A stretch of 64,000 nucleotides of DNA from Atopsyche davidsoni. Taxonomy: Eukaryota > Arthropoda > Insecta > Trichoptera > Hydrobiosidae. Position 1 is the stretch's first letter. Every line of letters starts with the position of its first letter. Below the pieces are notes generated by a model. It saw only the letters and a program-made list of their open reading frames with translations. It searched no databases and was not told where the DNA came from. The position numbers were made by a program, and so were the translations under genes. Positions 1 to 15,200 of the stretch are shown here, piece by piece. The stretch spans positions 2,111,501 through 2,175,500 of the forward strand of contig JAILWY010000016.1 of assembly GCA_022113835.1 (NCBI GenBank), in the 5' to 3' direction.

Positions 1-274
1 TTTGATAATGCCAACGTGAAAGGTTGGCGAAACCGGTCACTAATAAAAATAAAAATGTAGAAAATCACTCAAGTATTTTTTTCAAAAATATTAAAATGGA
101 ATTCCACCAAGTACTCTACGTCAAAAATATTGAATTTCTTATTATGAGTTGATTTGGTTTCGTGGGTATTAAGCCGCTCCGCTGGACGTATCATTGCCTT
201 CTACTTACTCTAAGTGTGTAGTGTGATTATGGATTATTCGTATTATTTTTTTTAACGGTGTTTTTTTTTTCCAG

Positions 275-3200
275 GTTTTATTGGGACCTGTGCATGCTGC
301 TGCTGCTGGTGGCCAATTTGATCATCCTCCCCGTGGCCATCTCGTTCTTCAACGACGACCTCAGCACCAGATGGATCGCCTTCAACTGCCTCTCTGACAC
401 CATATTCCTCATAGATATTGTTGTTAATTTTAGAACAGGTCAGTAAACATGGTTGACTTGATTGAAAGCTCCCCAGTTCGGTCCTGGCAAGTGAATTCCA
501 AACTGATGTCAGACTGAGGTGATTCAAATTGCATGTGTTGAATTTTTATGAATATAAATTTAAGCATCAAAAAATATTTATCCTTAACCAAATATTAAAG
601 AGTTTCGTTAGTCGTAAAAACTAAGTAGTTCTAGGCTTAGTCGATAAGTATTTGTTTAAAACATAAAATATAAAAAAATATTTCAGTCCTTCGTGAACAT
701 ATTCTTTAATGTAAAAAGCTTAAAACTATCGCGTAAAAATATAATTTATCTAAATATCAGAAGTATATTTATATAAACTGTAGTTTTTTACTATAACTGT
801 TACGAGATGTTTTTAAAAAATATCCTTATACTCAAAATCTAAATAATTACTTATTTTTTATCTAAATATAAATAAATTGTTGACTTCAAAATAAAATATT
901 AATATTGTATTTAATAATATAAATCAAATACATTGATGGCGACGACGTGCGTCTTTATATTTTCGTCGAGATTATATTTTGTCGCCTACTTTCGCTTTTC
1001 TCCGTCAATTAAAATCTGTAATCAAGGTAAGGCTAGGTTAGGCTCCTGGTTCTTTAATCAACTCATAAATCAACAACTACAAAGGGGGATAAATTAGTTT
1101 TGCGGAATATAATACAATGAGTTTTTCGGCGAACAAAGACGCCCTGAGCTTCAGTCATACAGTACATTAATTAAAATCGTTCCTGAAATGTAATTATATT
1201 AAGGAAAGCCATGTTATGTTTTCAAGATATATTATGTTAATTCGTTTCATGTGAGTACATCGCGAATTGATAAATTACACCGTTCAAAGTATTTTCTGTG
1301 GCTAAATAAGATCCATCGATGTATATAAAACGATTTATTTTTAGGGCAATTTAGTGTTATCCGTCGGTCATATTAATCTCAAAATGCCTAAACTTCAATC
1401 GGGAAAACACATATTTATCATATTAAAAGAAAATTTACGACAAATTAAAAAATTTTATCTTCCTAAGAAGGAATGTATCTAACTTTTTGCATTTATTTTT
1501 TTTCTATTGGTACAGTAGATTTTTCGCAAAATATTTTCAAAAATTATCAAAAAACTCAAAAATGGACCCATCAAAGAGATCAGTCCCCCAAAGTATTATA
1601 ATAGTTGAGCATAGATTATCATTAAAATTTTACGTTCTGCTAGTTAATAGGAATTTAGTTAAATACTTCAGTATTAAGTTCTTCTAGAAAGTTCTCTGTG
1701 CAGCATTGCAGAGGATAGACTTTGTAAGACTTGAAAACTTTCATCCCTTACTGAATCATTTAAATTTTACATTGTATGAAACCAATGGCTTTCTATGCCA
1801 AGGCTTCAAAGTAAACGTTTGAATGTTTCAATGAGAGTAGCCCGATTTTTATCAAAAATTTTATATATAATTTTCATGAATAGATTTCTATATTTTCAGT
1901 ATTCTACTATAGTTAAAGATGAACTAAGCAAGCCGCTGCTTGTGGTACAGGATCCTCAAAAATGTCTGTCGGATTCCGGAATGTTCTCGGCAACTACTAT
2001 ATAGAGCTGTGAATTATACAACACGGGATGTCTAGGAAGATAACAACGTGGCACAAACAAGAGTACACTTTATAATTATGCTTTGAAACATAGTCTTTGT
2101 CAGGAAATAATGTTTTTAAATTTCTCTCAAAATTTTCATCCAAAAAGAAGATGCTTTATGAAATGCTAAAAATATAATCCCTCTTCCTTATTTGTTTTTT
2201 AATGAGATTCTTTGTAAAGGTAGCTTCGCGAAATAAATTTAACATGTCTTTAATAATCAACCGAGTTTTTTTTTTTTTTTTAAAACTAGTTAAAAGATAA
2301 TCACAGCTTTAATTCGTTAAGGCAGTTGCTCCCAGCCTTTTAATTGAGGCAGTCCATTACCTGGCGAAATCGTGTCATTTAATTAATTTAATTGTCACTT
2401 TATTTTTCTATATCGAAAGTTGATTTTTTTTACAGAGTATTGAAAAAACTATAAATTATATTTATTTATTTTTTATTATTTAATTAACGTCCATTTTCAG
2501 GGTAAAATAAAATCTTGAAGATGTTGAAAAATTGGATAAAATGACGACTTTTCAAAACCAAAGTTTGTTAAAGATTTTTTATTTTTTAATTTTTAAATTA
2601 ATAAGACGCACATGGTTTATATTTATTCTTTTAATTTCAATTTAAAAAAAAGTCTTTTAAATGTTTAGGATTCTTGGAAAATGTACCAGACGAATCTCCA
2701 AATTCCTACACTTCAATCGGAAAAACACATATTTATCATATTAATAATATATTTATAAGAAATAAAAATATATTGTGTTCGGAAGAAGGGATGTATCAAA
2801 CTTTTTGCGTTTAAATATTTTTGATTAGTGCAGTCGATTTTTCCCAAAACGAACTAGAAAACGATTATGGGACCTAGACCCTTAATACGACCTTTCAACA
2901 TTTTTTGTTCAACATTGCAGCTTTTATTTATTGACTATATGTTACGCATTTTACTTCAAGGGTGACCCCTTGAATTGTGAACTAGATATTAAATTATATT
3001 TAAAAGATTCTGCTCATTTTAAGACTGGTTTAGCAGTGGACTAGAATATAGCCAGAGTATCAAAAATCAATATACAAAATGGAGCAGACACAGACACGAA
3101 AACACTGTCGTAAATTCCCGATTCGGGGTTAAGTTTCAATCAGAAATACCAAGAGCAATAACTACCCTTTGCTTTCCGAGTCTTTGTCCAAGCGTAATCT

Positions 3201-6200
3201 TTCTCGTCCGTTCTAGTTTTGTTTTTTTTTTTTATTATTTATTATTAAAACTAGAAAATTCCCAACGGGCTCCATTGGCCACTCAATGGGCCAATCAGGC
3301 TCGTGCATGCTACAGATAGCATATTAATAATGTCTCGTGGAGGCCTTTCCAACCTTTTTACTCAAAAAATTCCAGTTATTAATAAATTATTCAAAACGGG
3401 ATTTATTATAGTTTCTATGGCAAGTTATTTTTTTCGACAAAAAATGAGATTGGCTTATCAACTATTTATTATCGGTATGGGCTACATTGCTATCAAAGCT
3501 TAGTTTTAACATGGTATAAAGGAGTTTCACTGTAAATGTTCAGTTATAAAAACAATATTCCAGCTGTGTGGATTTTAAAGCAGCCTACACAAACAGCGGC
3601 ACTAACGACAGATAATTTGTAGCTGTCGGTTGTATCGCAGCTTGCTCTGGCAGCTTAAATGTTGTTATCTGTACCATCTCAAAACTCATAATAGCACCTG
3701 AAAAAAGAAAGCTTAATACATTAAGAAAAACATTAAAAATAGTCTGCATTTATGTAAAAATACTTGTTATTTTTGTGACTAACAAAAATAACAAGTACTT
3801 TTTCTAGAAGCATTAAGGATTTTTTTTATAAGATGTGACATGTAGTCTCCCTGTTTTGGCTCATAATAGCATTACAAATAGCGTATAGGCTGGGAGATTA
3901 CGAAAAAATTTGTTTGTGAGTATTTTCGCCTTTTTCAGAATAGTTAGATAGACTAGAAGGCTTTTGAATATAGATATAATTTATATTGAATCGTGAATCT
4001 GATATAAACAGCCTATGTATAGTTTGTTTGCGAGGGTTATATGTTTAAGCTGCGGAACACATTTTTGGAAACACTATTCCATTGGCGTGCCTCTGATCTA
4101 TTTGGTCACGTACTTCCGAAAGAAGTTTAGTCGCCAAGGACGTTTTTTTATATATTTTTTTATATTTGATATCACAAGAAATAGTCGCATTTTTATAAAC
4201 TGAGAAGGAACTCATAACAATGTGCTAAGCTCAGTTCACAGGCTGACGAGATCAGCTAATCGAGTGCAAATGGATAACTTTTCACATTCATGAATTATTC
4301 ATAGTTCAGTAGTATTTTTCACGATTATTATTGTTGTAAATTAATCGGATAAAAGCGAGTGTCGATTTCGCAGCCCTGGCGTTATTAGCATGACGCCAAC
4401 CCATCGATGCAAATGTAGTTTCCATAATGGATATGGCGGACGACGTCTGAGTGTAATCGCCGGGAGTAGAGAGGTTAATTGATTGAGTAATCAAATCCGA
4501 TAGTCCATATCGTAAATATCTACTCTATCATAAAAAAAAAAACAACTCGACAACGACACAACTAAGCCACATGCAATCTGAAGTATTTAAAAATCTATCC
4601 ACACACTACTTTGGAGACAAGAGCTGAAATGAAATGAAATGAACACTCAATGAATCTGGCTTCAGTGGCAACAAAAAAATAATTTAAATGATAGCTTAAA
4701 AATATTTTTTTGTTATAAAACATCAATATTTCTAAATGCCACCATCGAGGGCATATATATTTTTTTCAACAGTTTTACGCCGGAATTGAATGAGTAATAT
4801 GTGCAATAAAGTCTGAGTGAGCTATATTTAATTTTATAAATTACTAGCGGATACCCGACGTGTGCTACTACGCTGTTATCATGCTGTTGGGGAGTTTCAG
4901 CAGCTCTTGCTGCAGTAGCTCTGATTAGAGCTTGTTCTAGATGTGCTTTATGTTGTTGTAGTGTTTTACAGCTCTTGACTGTCGCTCTTTCAACCTTTTT
5001 AACTCCAAATGAATTCGTGTTGTCCGGCAGTTTCGGCTGCTGTATTTCTTCCAATTACAGCTCTTTTCGGTGCCATTTTTTGATTAACCTCAAATTATAA
5101 AACTCTCTGTTGTGAATGACAGATAGTGATTTTGCTTTATGCGCGATCTTCACAATGTTCTTTTTTCAAATTCTTTGCGAGGAACGATCTCGACTTGACA
5201 GATGTTGAAAATTTTTGTATGGATAATATCGAAAATTGACATAATTAATAGACCGAATGTATTTAATGCATAAGTCTCAAAGATTCTTAGTATAATTGTC
5301 TTTCAAATGAAACCGGTTTGGGGCACATCGGTTGGATGGTTTCAAAGCCTATGACGGACATAGAAACATCGTGTTTTATATAAAATGTCTTCGTTCAAAT
5401 GTTGGACGGGGACCGCAGAATTAAAGATTTATCTTGTTAGCATGAAAGGGAGAGCTTTTTTTTTAAGAAAGCTTCTTTGTTTTCGCTCTGCTCATTCATA
5501 AGTACGGAGTAATCCGGAATAAATAAGCTACGCAAAATGTGCTTTAAGCCCATCCATGTATATGAAACGCAGATCAGTTTTTTGTATAAATTATGTAGAA
5601 AAGGGATTGAAAAGAGCAAGCCCGAGCAGAGCTCTTCGGAGGAAACACCATTTCTAATGGTACATTTTTTTCTTCTTCCAGATGTCTTAACATTTTTCCG
5701 TGTACTCTGTCAAGGCAGGAGATTCATCATATTTAGCAAATTCTTTATGTCACTCGTGGCAACTAATGAAATATTACCCTTGGTAAATATTTTCCGTTAA
5801 CATTGAAATATTTTATTTATAAGCTTAAATGTGCGCGCGCGAAGTGGACTAGGCAGATTAATTATTCTGATTTACTGTAAATATTCGCGTGAAAGCAAGG
5901 CTTTTCGCCTGGCAATTTGTGACTGAATTAAACCCGCCAAAGTACCTGTATTTTTTTAAATTTATTTCATGATTTTTTTTATATCCTTTTATATTAATTT
6001 ATGATGGTTTTTAGGGCTATGCTTACAAATACGCCATGTGACTATCCCGTGATCCCGGCTTAGGTGGTGGCATTTACGAATTTCTCTATTTTCGTTATTG
6101 AGTTTGTGTAGGAAAAACATATGTGTAAAAAAGCCTTAAAGTATGAGTAAATTTTTTTAAAAATTGCTAGTTTAAATCGATCTTTTTTGTACACGTTCTC

Positions 6201-9200
6201 CAACGGCAACTGTCTTATAAAGATATTTTTTAATACGCTAACATTAATGTTCGGTCTTCAGCGTCTCTGCAGACCTAAATAATGTAAAAATCAGCGATAC
6301 AGGACCGAGATGGTGTGCTTCCAGGTATAATGCAGCAGGACAATTCGGAGCAGGTCATCTTGGACCCGAAGCTCATAGCGAAGCACTACCTTCGGACATG
6401 GTTCTTCCTCGACCTCATCTCCAGTATCCCTCTTGACTATATATTCTTGATCTTCAATCAGGTAAACGTACGTTTCATTCGTTTGTTTTTGTTTATTTTG
6501 CCTCTCCTTGGTTTATGATTTGTTTTAGTTACGAATGTGTTTCTGTTCCAGTTGAGTTTGTTTCGTTTTGTGTTGTCCACATCGTTGGTTGTTGCTTGAT
6601 TTATGTTTTACCGATCTTTATCGCCCGTGTTACCAGTCAGGTTTGGTGTAAAATTGCATATTTTATTCAAAGTATTTTCGTATCTCTACTGAATCTTTTC
6701 ATATCCTTATTATGCTTCACTCTCACCTTCGGTATTTACTTATTACATACATTCCATATTTCTCGGGACTTAGTGTTCTCTTCATTGATCATGCATTCTC
6801 TAATAATCATAGTTTTTTCTGTTCTCTATTGGCTAACTAGTTTATGTCAACTTTAAGACAAATGCTGTTTCAACAAAATTTCTCCTCTTTATCTTTCAAA
6901 CATTTGTTATTTCTTATGCCTGTTTCCAAGAGAAGTAAAAAAACAACAGTTATTTCCGTTGTTTCTCAGAGCAATACTTGCTTTTCCAAGTTTCCAGTCT
7001 AAACTGTGCGTAGTTTGTTCCGAAGTGTCCGAATATGGGATGGATTAACTCTACTGTGGTATCGATAGATGCAATTATTATCTTCTTTCACTAACTTGTA
7101 CTATATTTCTCTCCTAAAGTTCGCACATCTACAGTTCTCGCTTATCACTTCTTTGTTTGTCTGTCGTCTTGTATCACATTTTAATTATGAGTTTAATTCG
7201 CTTTTTATGTGTTCCGTATTGTTGTTATTTATTTACTTTTACTTTTATTCTACCTATGTTTTTACTTTTAATAGCGGTAAAACTCTCCTTTCCACAAAGT
7301 TACACTAAGAATTTGCATCTCATTATCATGGACGTGATAATTTTACACTAACAATAAATAGCACTTTGGGAGTTTTACCGGTTTTGAAATTTTACAGTAT
7401 ACATTATAGTTATTACTTACTACATAAATAATTCAAATTTAAAAAAACTACAAAGCTTAAAATTTGGTCCAAAGTATATTTGACTTCTACTTTGGTAATG
7501 ATTACGAGAAGATATGTCCGACAATCTTCCTGGCGACGTATTTACACTATTATAGAAATATTGAAACAGATTACTTACCTCAACAGACCAAATACTTTTT
7601 GGTATATTTTTTGCTTTTAATGTTTCTTTTGAACTATAATAATCAGTAAACAAATGGGCATCCAACTGAACATGAATCCGCGTGGTTGGCACTTAATTAA
7701 CTTCTGGCCAAAAGCCGGAAGACTGATCAATATAACCACTTTGCGACTACACAAAACTTCAATTGAATGCTTCATTTATGTGAAATATTATGCACAGCAT
7801 GACCATTATTTATTTTAAAGTAAAAAAATGTAAACAATAGTCACTTTTATTTTTTCTGACTCACTGGTCAATAATGTGGATATTATTTTAGTGATTGAAT
7901 TGATATTATTTTTCTTCAATTAAGATGTAGCTCTTTGTTCAGTACAATCAGTATCCTACACTCTTGGATAAAACAATTCAATACTTATTGACGGACTTGC
8001 TTTATATTTACACTTTAAACTTTTCCACTTCGACGAGCTTTTGGCGAGCGATTTGGGTCATCCGATTTTGTACGCACGAACGAGCTGAAAATCGACGACG
8101 AGGAGCTGCAAAGTGTGAACTGTGAACAATATTATTCAATTCAACGGTGAATTTTGCAGTTGTTCTTGTTATTTGTGTCGCAACTCTCGCCGTTGTAAAA
8201 ACGAATTGGTTTCTGGTGATTTTTCTCAACACTCGCAAAAATTTTAAGCGCCCCACACACGTACCAACAAATTGCCGTCTCGTTCAACAAATTGAACAAC
8301 GATGTAGCCTCATACCGGTGAATATCAGAGAAATCTCACAAAAACTACTTCTACAGACTACACCATTATTCAATTTGTTGAACGAGACGGTAATATGTTG
8401 GCACGTGTGTGGGACGCTTTACACTCGACAAGTATAAAAAAAAAAAAACACGAGTATGCAACCGCGCCACGTTTGTATTGAATGGTGTTTTATGTGTTTT
8501 GGCAGTAGACCGACGTTGTGGAAGGTGGCTTTACTAATTGTGACATGTTGCGATGCAGGATTTCAGCGAAAGTTTCCAAATCCTCCATGCCGGAAGAGCC
8601 CTGCGGATCCTGCGGCTGGCCAAGTTGCTGTCGCTCGTCAGGTTGCTTCGGCTGTCGAGGCTTGTGCGATATGTGTCGCAATGGGAGGAAGTCTATGTAA
8701 GTTTACTTTGATTTCGTTTGATCGATCCGATTGTAACCTGTTGCACCCCCTAAAAAAAGTACTCGCATCGAGATATCTAATATAAATAAACGATTGTATG
8801 CAAAGTAGTAGACACGATCCTCGAGATATATCTTATTTGTGTGTGAGCATATAGCAGGACACTTCTACTACATGTAAACATACTAAATTAAATCAAATAG
8901 TTTTATAAATAGAGACAATTAAAAAAAGTATTCTCCCTCCTTATTTGATCGACTGTTTGTTTTGTCCCCTCATGTTTTATTTTTTATTTTAATAATATTA
9001 TATGTTTAATGTTTTTTGTTATAGCTTCGATCTTCACACCAAAAATGATGGCATGTTAAGATCACCGAGACCTTTATTTTTTTCTTGAATATGAATTTGT
9101 TCTTCTTTCTCTTTAACTTTAATGCGGGCTGTTTAATTTTCAAAATAAACTATTAACAATTTTTAACCTTCGGTAATGATTTTGATTGATTTAATCTAAC

Positions 9201-12200
9201 AAAATGTGCATGGCTGAGTCGAATGCCTTAACAACAACAATTAATTATTTCGGAATCGCATAAAAATACTTTTTTAATTAACATGCCATTTTTCAATATT
9301 TCCAGTTTACCTCTTTCATTTCTCCCTCTTATATATTCGAGAACATTGTGGCCGTTTGCAGCAAATGTGGGGTCTTAGTTTTGCTTTTGACGCTTGAGTC
9401 TTTGGCTTTTTTTTGGTCTTTGAGAATCAAAATTGTTTTAAGCAACGCACCCGTCATTTAGCATGGCTCAACACTCATCGTGGCCTCTGTGCGTGTGTGT
9501 GCCTCATCATCAATCCTAGAGCTCTGCTGAACAATCCGAGAATCTATCTCTTCAACGTTGAACGTTTGAAATATACATTTTGAAGAAACGTGAGAATGAA
9601 ATTACCGAGCTATCTAAATCAATGGTCTTATAAATATGTAAATCATCTAACAACATTTTTACTTTACACAAGAATTACACTCTTGACTATATTAGGAATC
9701 TGCATTAACTTTTATAGCAAACGGTTCAACTTTCATATATGTTTAGCTCCAGAATAATTTTATTTCTGTCTCCGTGCGACTATATTTGTTTAAAAAAAAT
9801 ACAATCACGTTGTAATGAATGAACTAATAATTAATCATGTAATGAATTTTTGCTGTATGCTAAAATCGATGATGAGATATTATTATCGATGATACAATAA
9901 TTTAATGATTTTATTATTGATTTTACTTGCTCACAAATGATTGTGAAAATCTATATAATGTAAATAGTTGGAAATGTTGCTGATGTCTATTTATTTACAA
10001 TGGCCATTGATTCATTATTTTTCCAGCAATAAACCATACATAGTCATTATAATTAATAATTTAAAAAATATATATATATCTGGTTCCCGTTTCACTATTT
10101 TTTCTTTTGTTATTAAAATATCCTTCCGATCAAAGCAGAGCTCTAAAACATTAGATCAGCCTCAATGTCTTGGCTGCCTCGGCTTATTCCAGGATTATCA
10201 GAATGCTCAATTATTATTATTCTTTTATTACTTCAATGTCCATGATGTATCAGTTCTACCGACGTGTGCTGCATAATAAAATTCGAAGGTGATTGATTCT
10301 CAACATGCTACGCAAAATTGACGCTGGACATTTACACTACACTCCAAATACTTTTCACTCGACGTCTCAAAACTTGACGTAGCTAGGATAAGATATACAC
10401 ATCAGTGATGGCCCAGAGAAAACACCCAGTGTCTTAGTGATGGAGCATATTATATCATCGCTTTGCCAAACACGCAGCTGCCTCGCTCAGTGTTTGTTTA
10501 TTAGTTGTCTAGTGAAATCGAAATTGGTTGACAAATTTACATTTTCATAATCGTACATTCAATCATGCTATTTTTTTTAATAACATGTTCACACGTGCCA
10601 GGGGCAGTGGCATTTGTTGTGAATTTTCTTGGAAAATTTTTTCACCGTGTTAGCAGTTTTGGCAAATAAATAAGGTATTTATTTGATTTTGTTGAATTTG
10701 TGTTACTTGAATGATGGGACGATTGGTGGTACATTTCACAATATATATAAATCCGTATCTGAAAATTCTTGTATATTTTTTTAAAAAAGAAAGTCAACTA
10801 TAAATATAAGTATTCTGGCTTGATATAACTTTTTTATTTGTTGTTATTGCATTGATTATTTCTTAATATACCTAAAAACAATATAAGCCATGAATTCCGA
10901 TTAGACCCTAACAGTGCATCATTTAAGAGTTCGCTTTTGATTTCAATATTAAAAAAAAATTGTTAAAAAAAAATACAGATATGAGTTATATTGTTAATAT
11001 TGAAATGTACATTCAATTCATATTTCTTGTTATTTATTGTTTTCAGATAAAAATATTTATTTAAAAAAATTATGTTTATTTAGAGAGAGTTGTAAGCATT
11101 CGTCACCGGACTTACGGAAAATATTGCCTCAAAATAATTTTTTTTCTAACACGTGTGAACAGTGATAACTGATAAAAGGTAAATATCGCTAATTTTGCAC
11201 AATCACTAATGTGCCATCACTGATTGTGTAAAGATATACAATTCTGGATACCGAAATTATCTATTTAGGAATATCAAGACTATGTGGATTTTCTAAATAT
11301 AACTCCTCAAATGTACACAAAACAATCGTATCATTTGATTTTGAGACGTTTAAAAGGCCATGATGTTAAATACTTCAACCCCTTGGTAATTATGTGAATG
11401 TTGGATCGATGAATGAATGTGTTTATATGATAAGATATGGATAATTTTCTTTTATTTATCCCCCCAATCCCTATAGTTTTCTCCTCAGAAGTTTATGTCA
11501 TATAAAATGTTTTTTTTTTTTTTTTAATAACCATATAATATATTTACACAATATTATTTGATTAAGGCATTAAATAATATGGATACTGTTTTTTTTTAAA
11601 CATACTTTTCATTATTTTCCATTCAAGCTGCAAAATTTCATTTAAAACTAATAACACCGATGGAGCTTGTCCATTTATTTGTTTTTATGTTGAAGTTTTG
11701 CAGTTGGTTGGAATCTTTACTGATGAGGTTGTTTATTTTTGCAGTATCGTGATATCTTACATAATTTCTAAAAAGGCATTAAATGAAGCTATAAAATATT
11801 ACTTTTCTAACTGAACAAACTTGAGAAGAATCGTCATGATTCTGGAGTTAGGACTGGTTTTGCAAGCCGACTAAATTCTCTTAACAGAAGATTGCATGAC
11901 CGATAGATAAGCTTTCTCACCTCTCACTATATAATGCCCGTCTTGCTAATTGTCACATGCCTGCTTCTTATAATCAAAACACACAATAAAATATCACTTA
12001 TCCACAGTTGCTACAATTTTCCTAGATCGATGGTATTCAATAGATCACGTTCCCTTATAGATCACACAGTTGATTGTTTTTTAATGACTAATTTTTTTAT
12101 TACCTAGGACTCTGTACTTCTTTGAAATTGTTTAATGAATATGTTTTATTTTGATTGGATACCATGACACTAGAAGAATTTAAAATTTATATTTACAAAC

Positions 12201-15200
12201 CACAAACTGTTTATAATCCACCTGTATCAAAATACCTTGACAATTTCACAACTACCGCAATGATCTTTAGTGGTTAACTACCATTTGATTAAATTTTGAG
12301 AATACTCCAAATGTTGCTAGAATCTTTTGCATTTTTACTCAGCCGAAGATACTAAACAGCAATTCACTTGTACACCAATTCTATAATTACACAATTCACA
12401 AGCATTCTTCATATTCTCTTTACTTTCCTAACAATGTCAGTCGTTCATTGCGCATGCTGGCGTTCTAGCTCCTGATTAAATAGAAATCTTAAAAACTCCA
12501 AATATACATTTTTACGTTTAGCCTTAAAGCTTTACCTACTTCCAATGGAAGGATCTCTTATATAGAATTCAGCAAGTACTCCCAAAAATTAGATTAAAAA
12601 ACTACCCAATCCCGACTGATTAATTTTTGACAAACTATTAATTTCATTAGATTCGTTTATAGCTTCTCTTTTCCAGTCAATAGATTTTCATTTGGTAGCT
12701 AAAATAATTTTTAATTGTTATAGATTATCTTTTTCACCAAGTTAATTCCATTGTTATGCCATTAGCGGCACTATATTTCCAAACATGAGTCTTTCAAACA
12801 CACAACACTCATTCTTGCGATAATATTTAATTACTAATCCATTGTTCACATCTCATTCGTCTTCAGATCATCGAATACACCTTATCATAAACTCTTTTCT
12901 GCCGTAGTAATATCATCTAATTATAAAATATAACCTTATAAATTTTCTCTTAAAAAGCAGGCAACGCTAAATATGAATCCCTTTGTTTTAATTCACTAAG
13001 TCTTTCATTTATATTTTTAAAGTGCCCTCATAAAATAAATAAATTAAAGAGATTCATTTAGGAATTTAAATATAAGCATTCGATATAGACGTCTTCATTG
13101 CATAAATACCATTCCAAAACACAGAATAATAATTTCAATAGATATTAAAAGCAACAGACAGATCTACAATTTAACTGTAAAGAATATAAGGAAGAAGTAC
13201 GCTAACCAGAACGCATTACTGCGTTACCTTCCGAGGGTGGGTGACTATTGCGGTGGTTGTGGGCGTGTCAGGTGACGATGGTCGCTTGCTATAACTTGTG
13301 GGGTGGTGTTTCTGCTCAGATCAGTCCATTGTACCAGCCGCGGCGCACGGAGATCGCTCCCGACGGTACCCCTCGATACCCGGACAAAGACCGTGTCTCT
13401 CAGGTGCTCCCCCAGCCTCTGCTCTCTTCCCTGATTGGTTCATATTCTCGGTGGTGGCGTGTATTTTGCCTTGGATCACGTGTTATATGTGGTGTAGTCT
13501 GTAGACCGTCTTGCCCCGTGACTAGATCGTAGACCGAGTGTGGGCGACCCTGACTTGCTGGTGTTGCTAGAAAACATGCTCCTCCGCACACAATCTCCCG
13601 ACTTATACCTGACAGGTTATCATGAAGGTTTGCTATCGGACATACAAATATTATGTGATCTTTTCATAGCTTATTTTACTGCAGGATAACAGGTCAAATG
13701 TAAATTAAATTAAATAAAAAACCTATGCATCGACACTGAAATATCACTACCTAATATTTGACTGTTTAATAGCTTTCTTGGTAAACTTTCCGAGTATAAA
13801 CTAAGAATTGTATTCGTATCTATTATTTTATAATTTAAATTATTGTATCCTTCGAAGTATCCAGTACAGTGAATAAATCATTACAAAGCGATTTGAAATA
13901 ACCTGAATTGGATATAATAATCTAAAAGATAAATTAATACATCAGAAGTTATGTGTGCGGTGGATTCAAAGGAAATTAGCTGGCTTTATGTGTAGTCTTA
14001 TGTCCAGTATAAATAATACTGACTGTTAGTACCTAACTCTCTGCAGGTTAGTTTAAGTGGTTGTCTAATAGATATCTCTTATAAACTACATTTCAAAACA
14101 TGTAGACAATGTATAATTTATTTAAATATATATTTATATGTATACATGTATATATTGAACAACTAACATATTAGTCAAATATATATTTAGTTTATTATCA
14201 TATACCTCATTTAATTTGGTAATCTTGTTTTCAATAAAAAATATATATTTACAGTTTAACAAAAAAATCTTTAGTAATTTTAAGAGACATGATATTAAAA
14301 GCTTTAAGCTATAATTTAAACATACTTGACTATTTCCAGTTTTCGCCAGCTATTTCCAGTTTTCTTGCTAACATAAAAAACGCTAGCAGTGTCACATTAT
14401 TTTTATGGAGATATCAGGATGACGTTAAGAAAAAAAAACAGATATATCCGATTTATATTATTATCCTAACAAATAATTAATTAAAAACATCATATTTTTG
14501 ATCATTTAATTATCAAAGGACTGAATATCCCTGCTCGAGAAAAATCACACAGAATCTATTGATTACATAATCGAAAGTGATGAGACAATTTATTTGTGAA
14601 AGAAAAACGACATGGCTCTTTCTGGTCATTGCCAATTCGCAAAATATTTTTTTTAAATGAATGGTTTTTTCGTCAGACTTCGGTTTGTCAAGCCAAGTTT
14701 CCTATATCATCCTCAAAGATAATGTTGAGTTTCCCACAAGTCGGTGGTGTAAGCAAAATTAACTCCCCTTGTAATCCTGAGTAACCTTCTTATATTGTTC
14801 CACAATAATTGTTACGCAAGAGTTACATTTGATTAACTTTCCGCCTCCTTGTTTGAGATGCCCGTACATTTTTGAACCTATCGATGTTGTCCTAGACTTA
14901 CTCCATAGTTTTACTAAAACGATCTTTACAATCCAGAGACCATCCATATGTTAGTGTTTCATTTTACGTCTTGGAATGGATTTTCTTAGTTGTCGTTATC
15001 TAATACTAACATTTTGTTCCGACTCATTTTCCATTATTATTAACGCATGAAACAAAGTTGACATTACACTTTTTTTATACATTCATATTTATTACATTAC
15101 AGAAATACTCATCCGTAAGTTATCCGTATTCCGTATTCCGCCAGTGTATCAATTTATTATTAATCAGTATGGGTTCATTTTGCCTGAAACGTTTTTTGAA

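Larger units (their letters stand above)
439..6324 (+). other. Ih intron (5.9 kb), AT-rich, with dispersed repeats
   Basis: This is intronic sequence between the S1-S2 exon and the S3 exon. It holds a diverged repeat pair (near 1383-1530 and 2703-2845). A region near 4845-5090 begins, on the + strand, with actagcggatacccg, a phrase resembling the tails of insect non-LTR elements. On the - strand that region contains an ORF of about 113 codons that I cannot assign. Several poly-T tracts are present. I see no convincing exon here. Confidence 0.6.

Noticed and set aside
252..527. Minus-strand 91-codon ORF over the first Ih exon
   Set aside because: It is the complement of the S1-S2 exon and its flanks; the + strand frame matches the channel exactly and is bounded by splice sites.
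4713..5054. Minus-strand 113-codon ORF in the first Ih intron
   Set aside because: It has no recognisable domain and sits beside a phrase typical of non-LTR element tails. It was treated as probable repeat debris rather than a gene.
6515..6856. 113-codon hydrophobic + strand ORF that looks like a membrane protein
   Set aside because: It lies in a pyrimidine-rich intron, where Leu/Phe/Ser/Val-rich frames arise by chance; it has no family resemblance and no splice signals.
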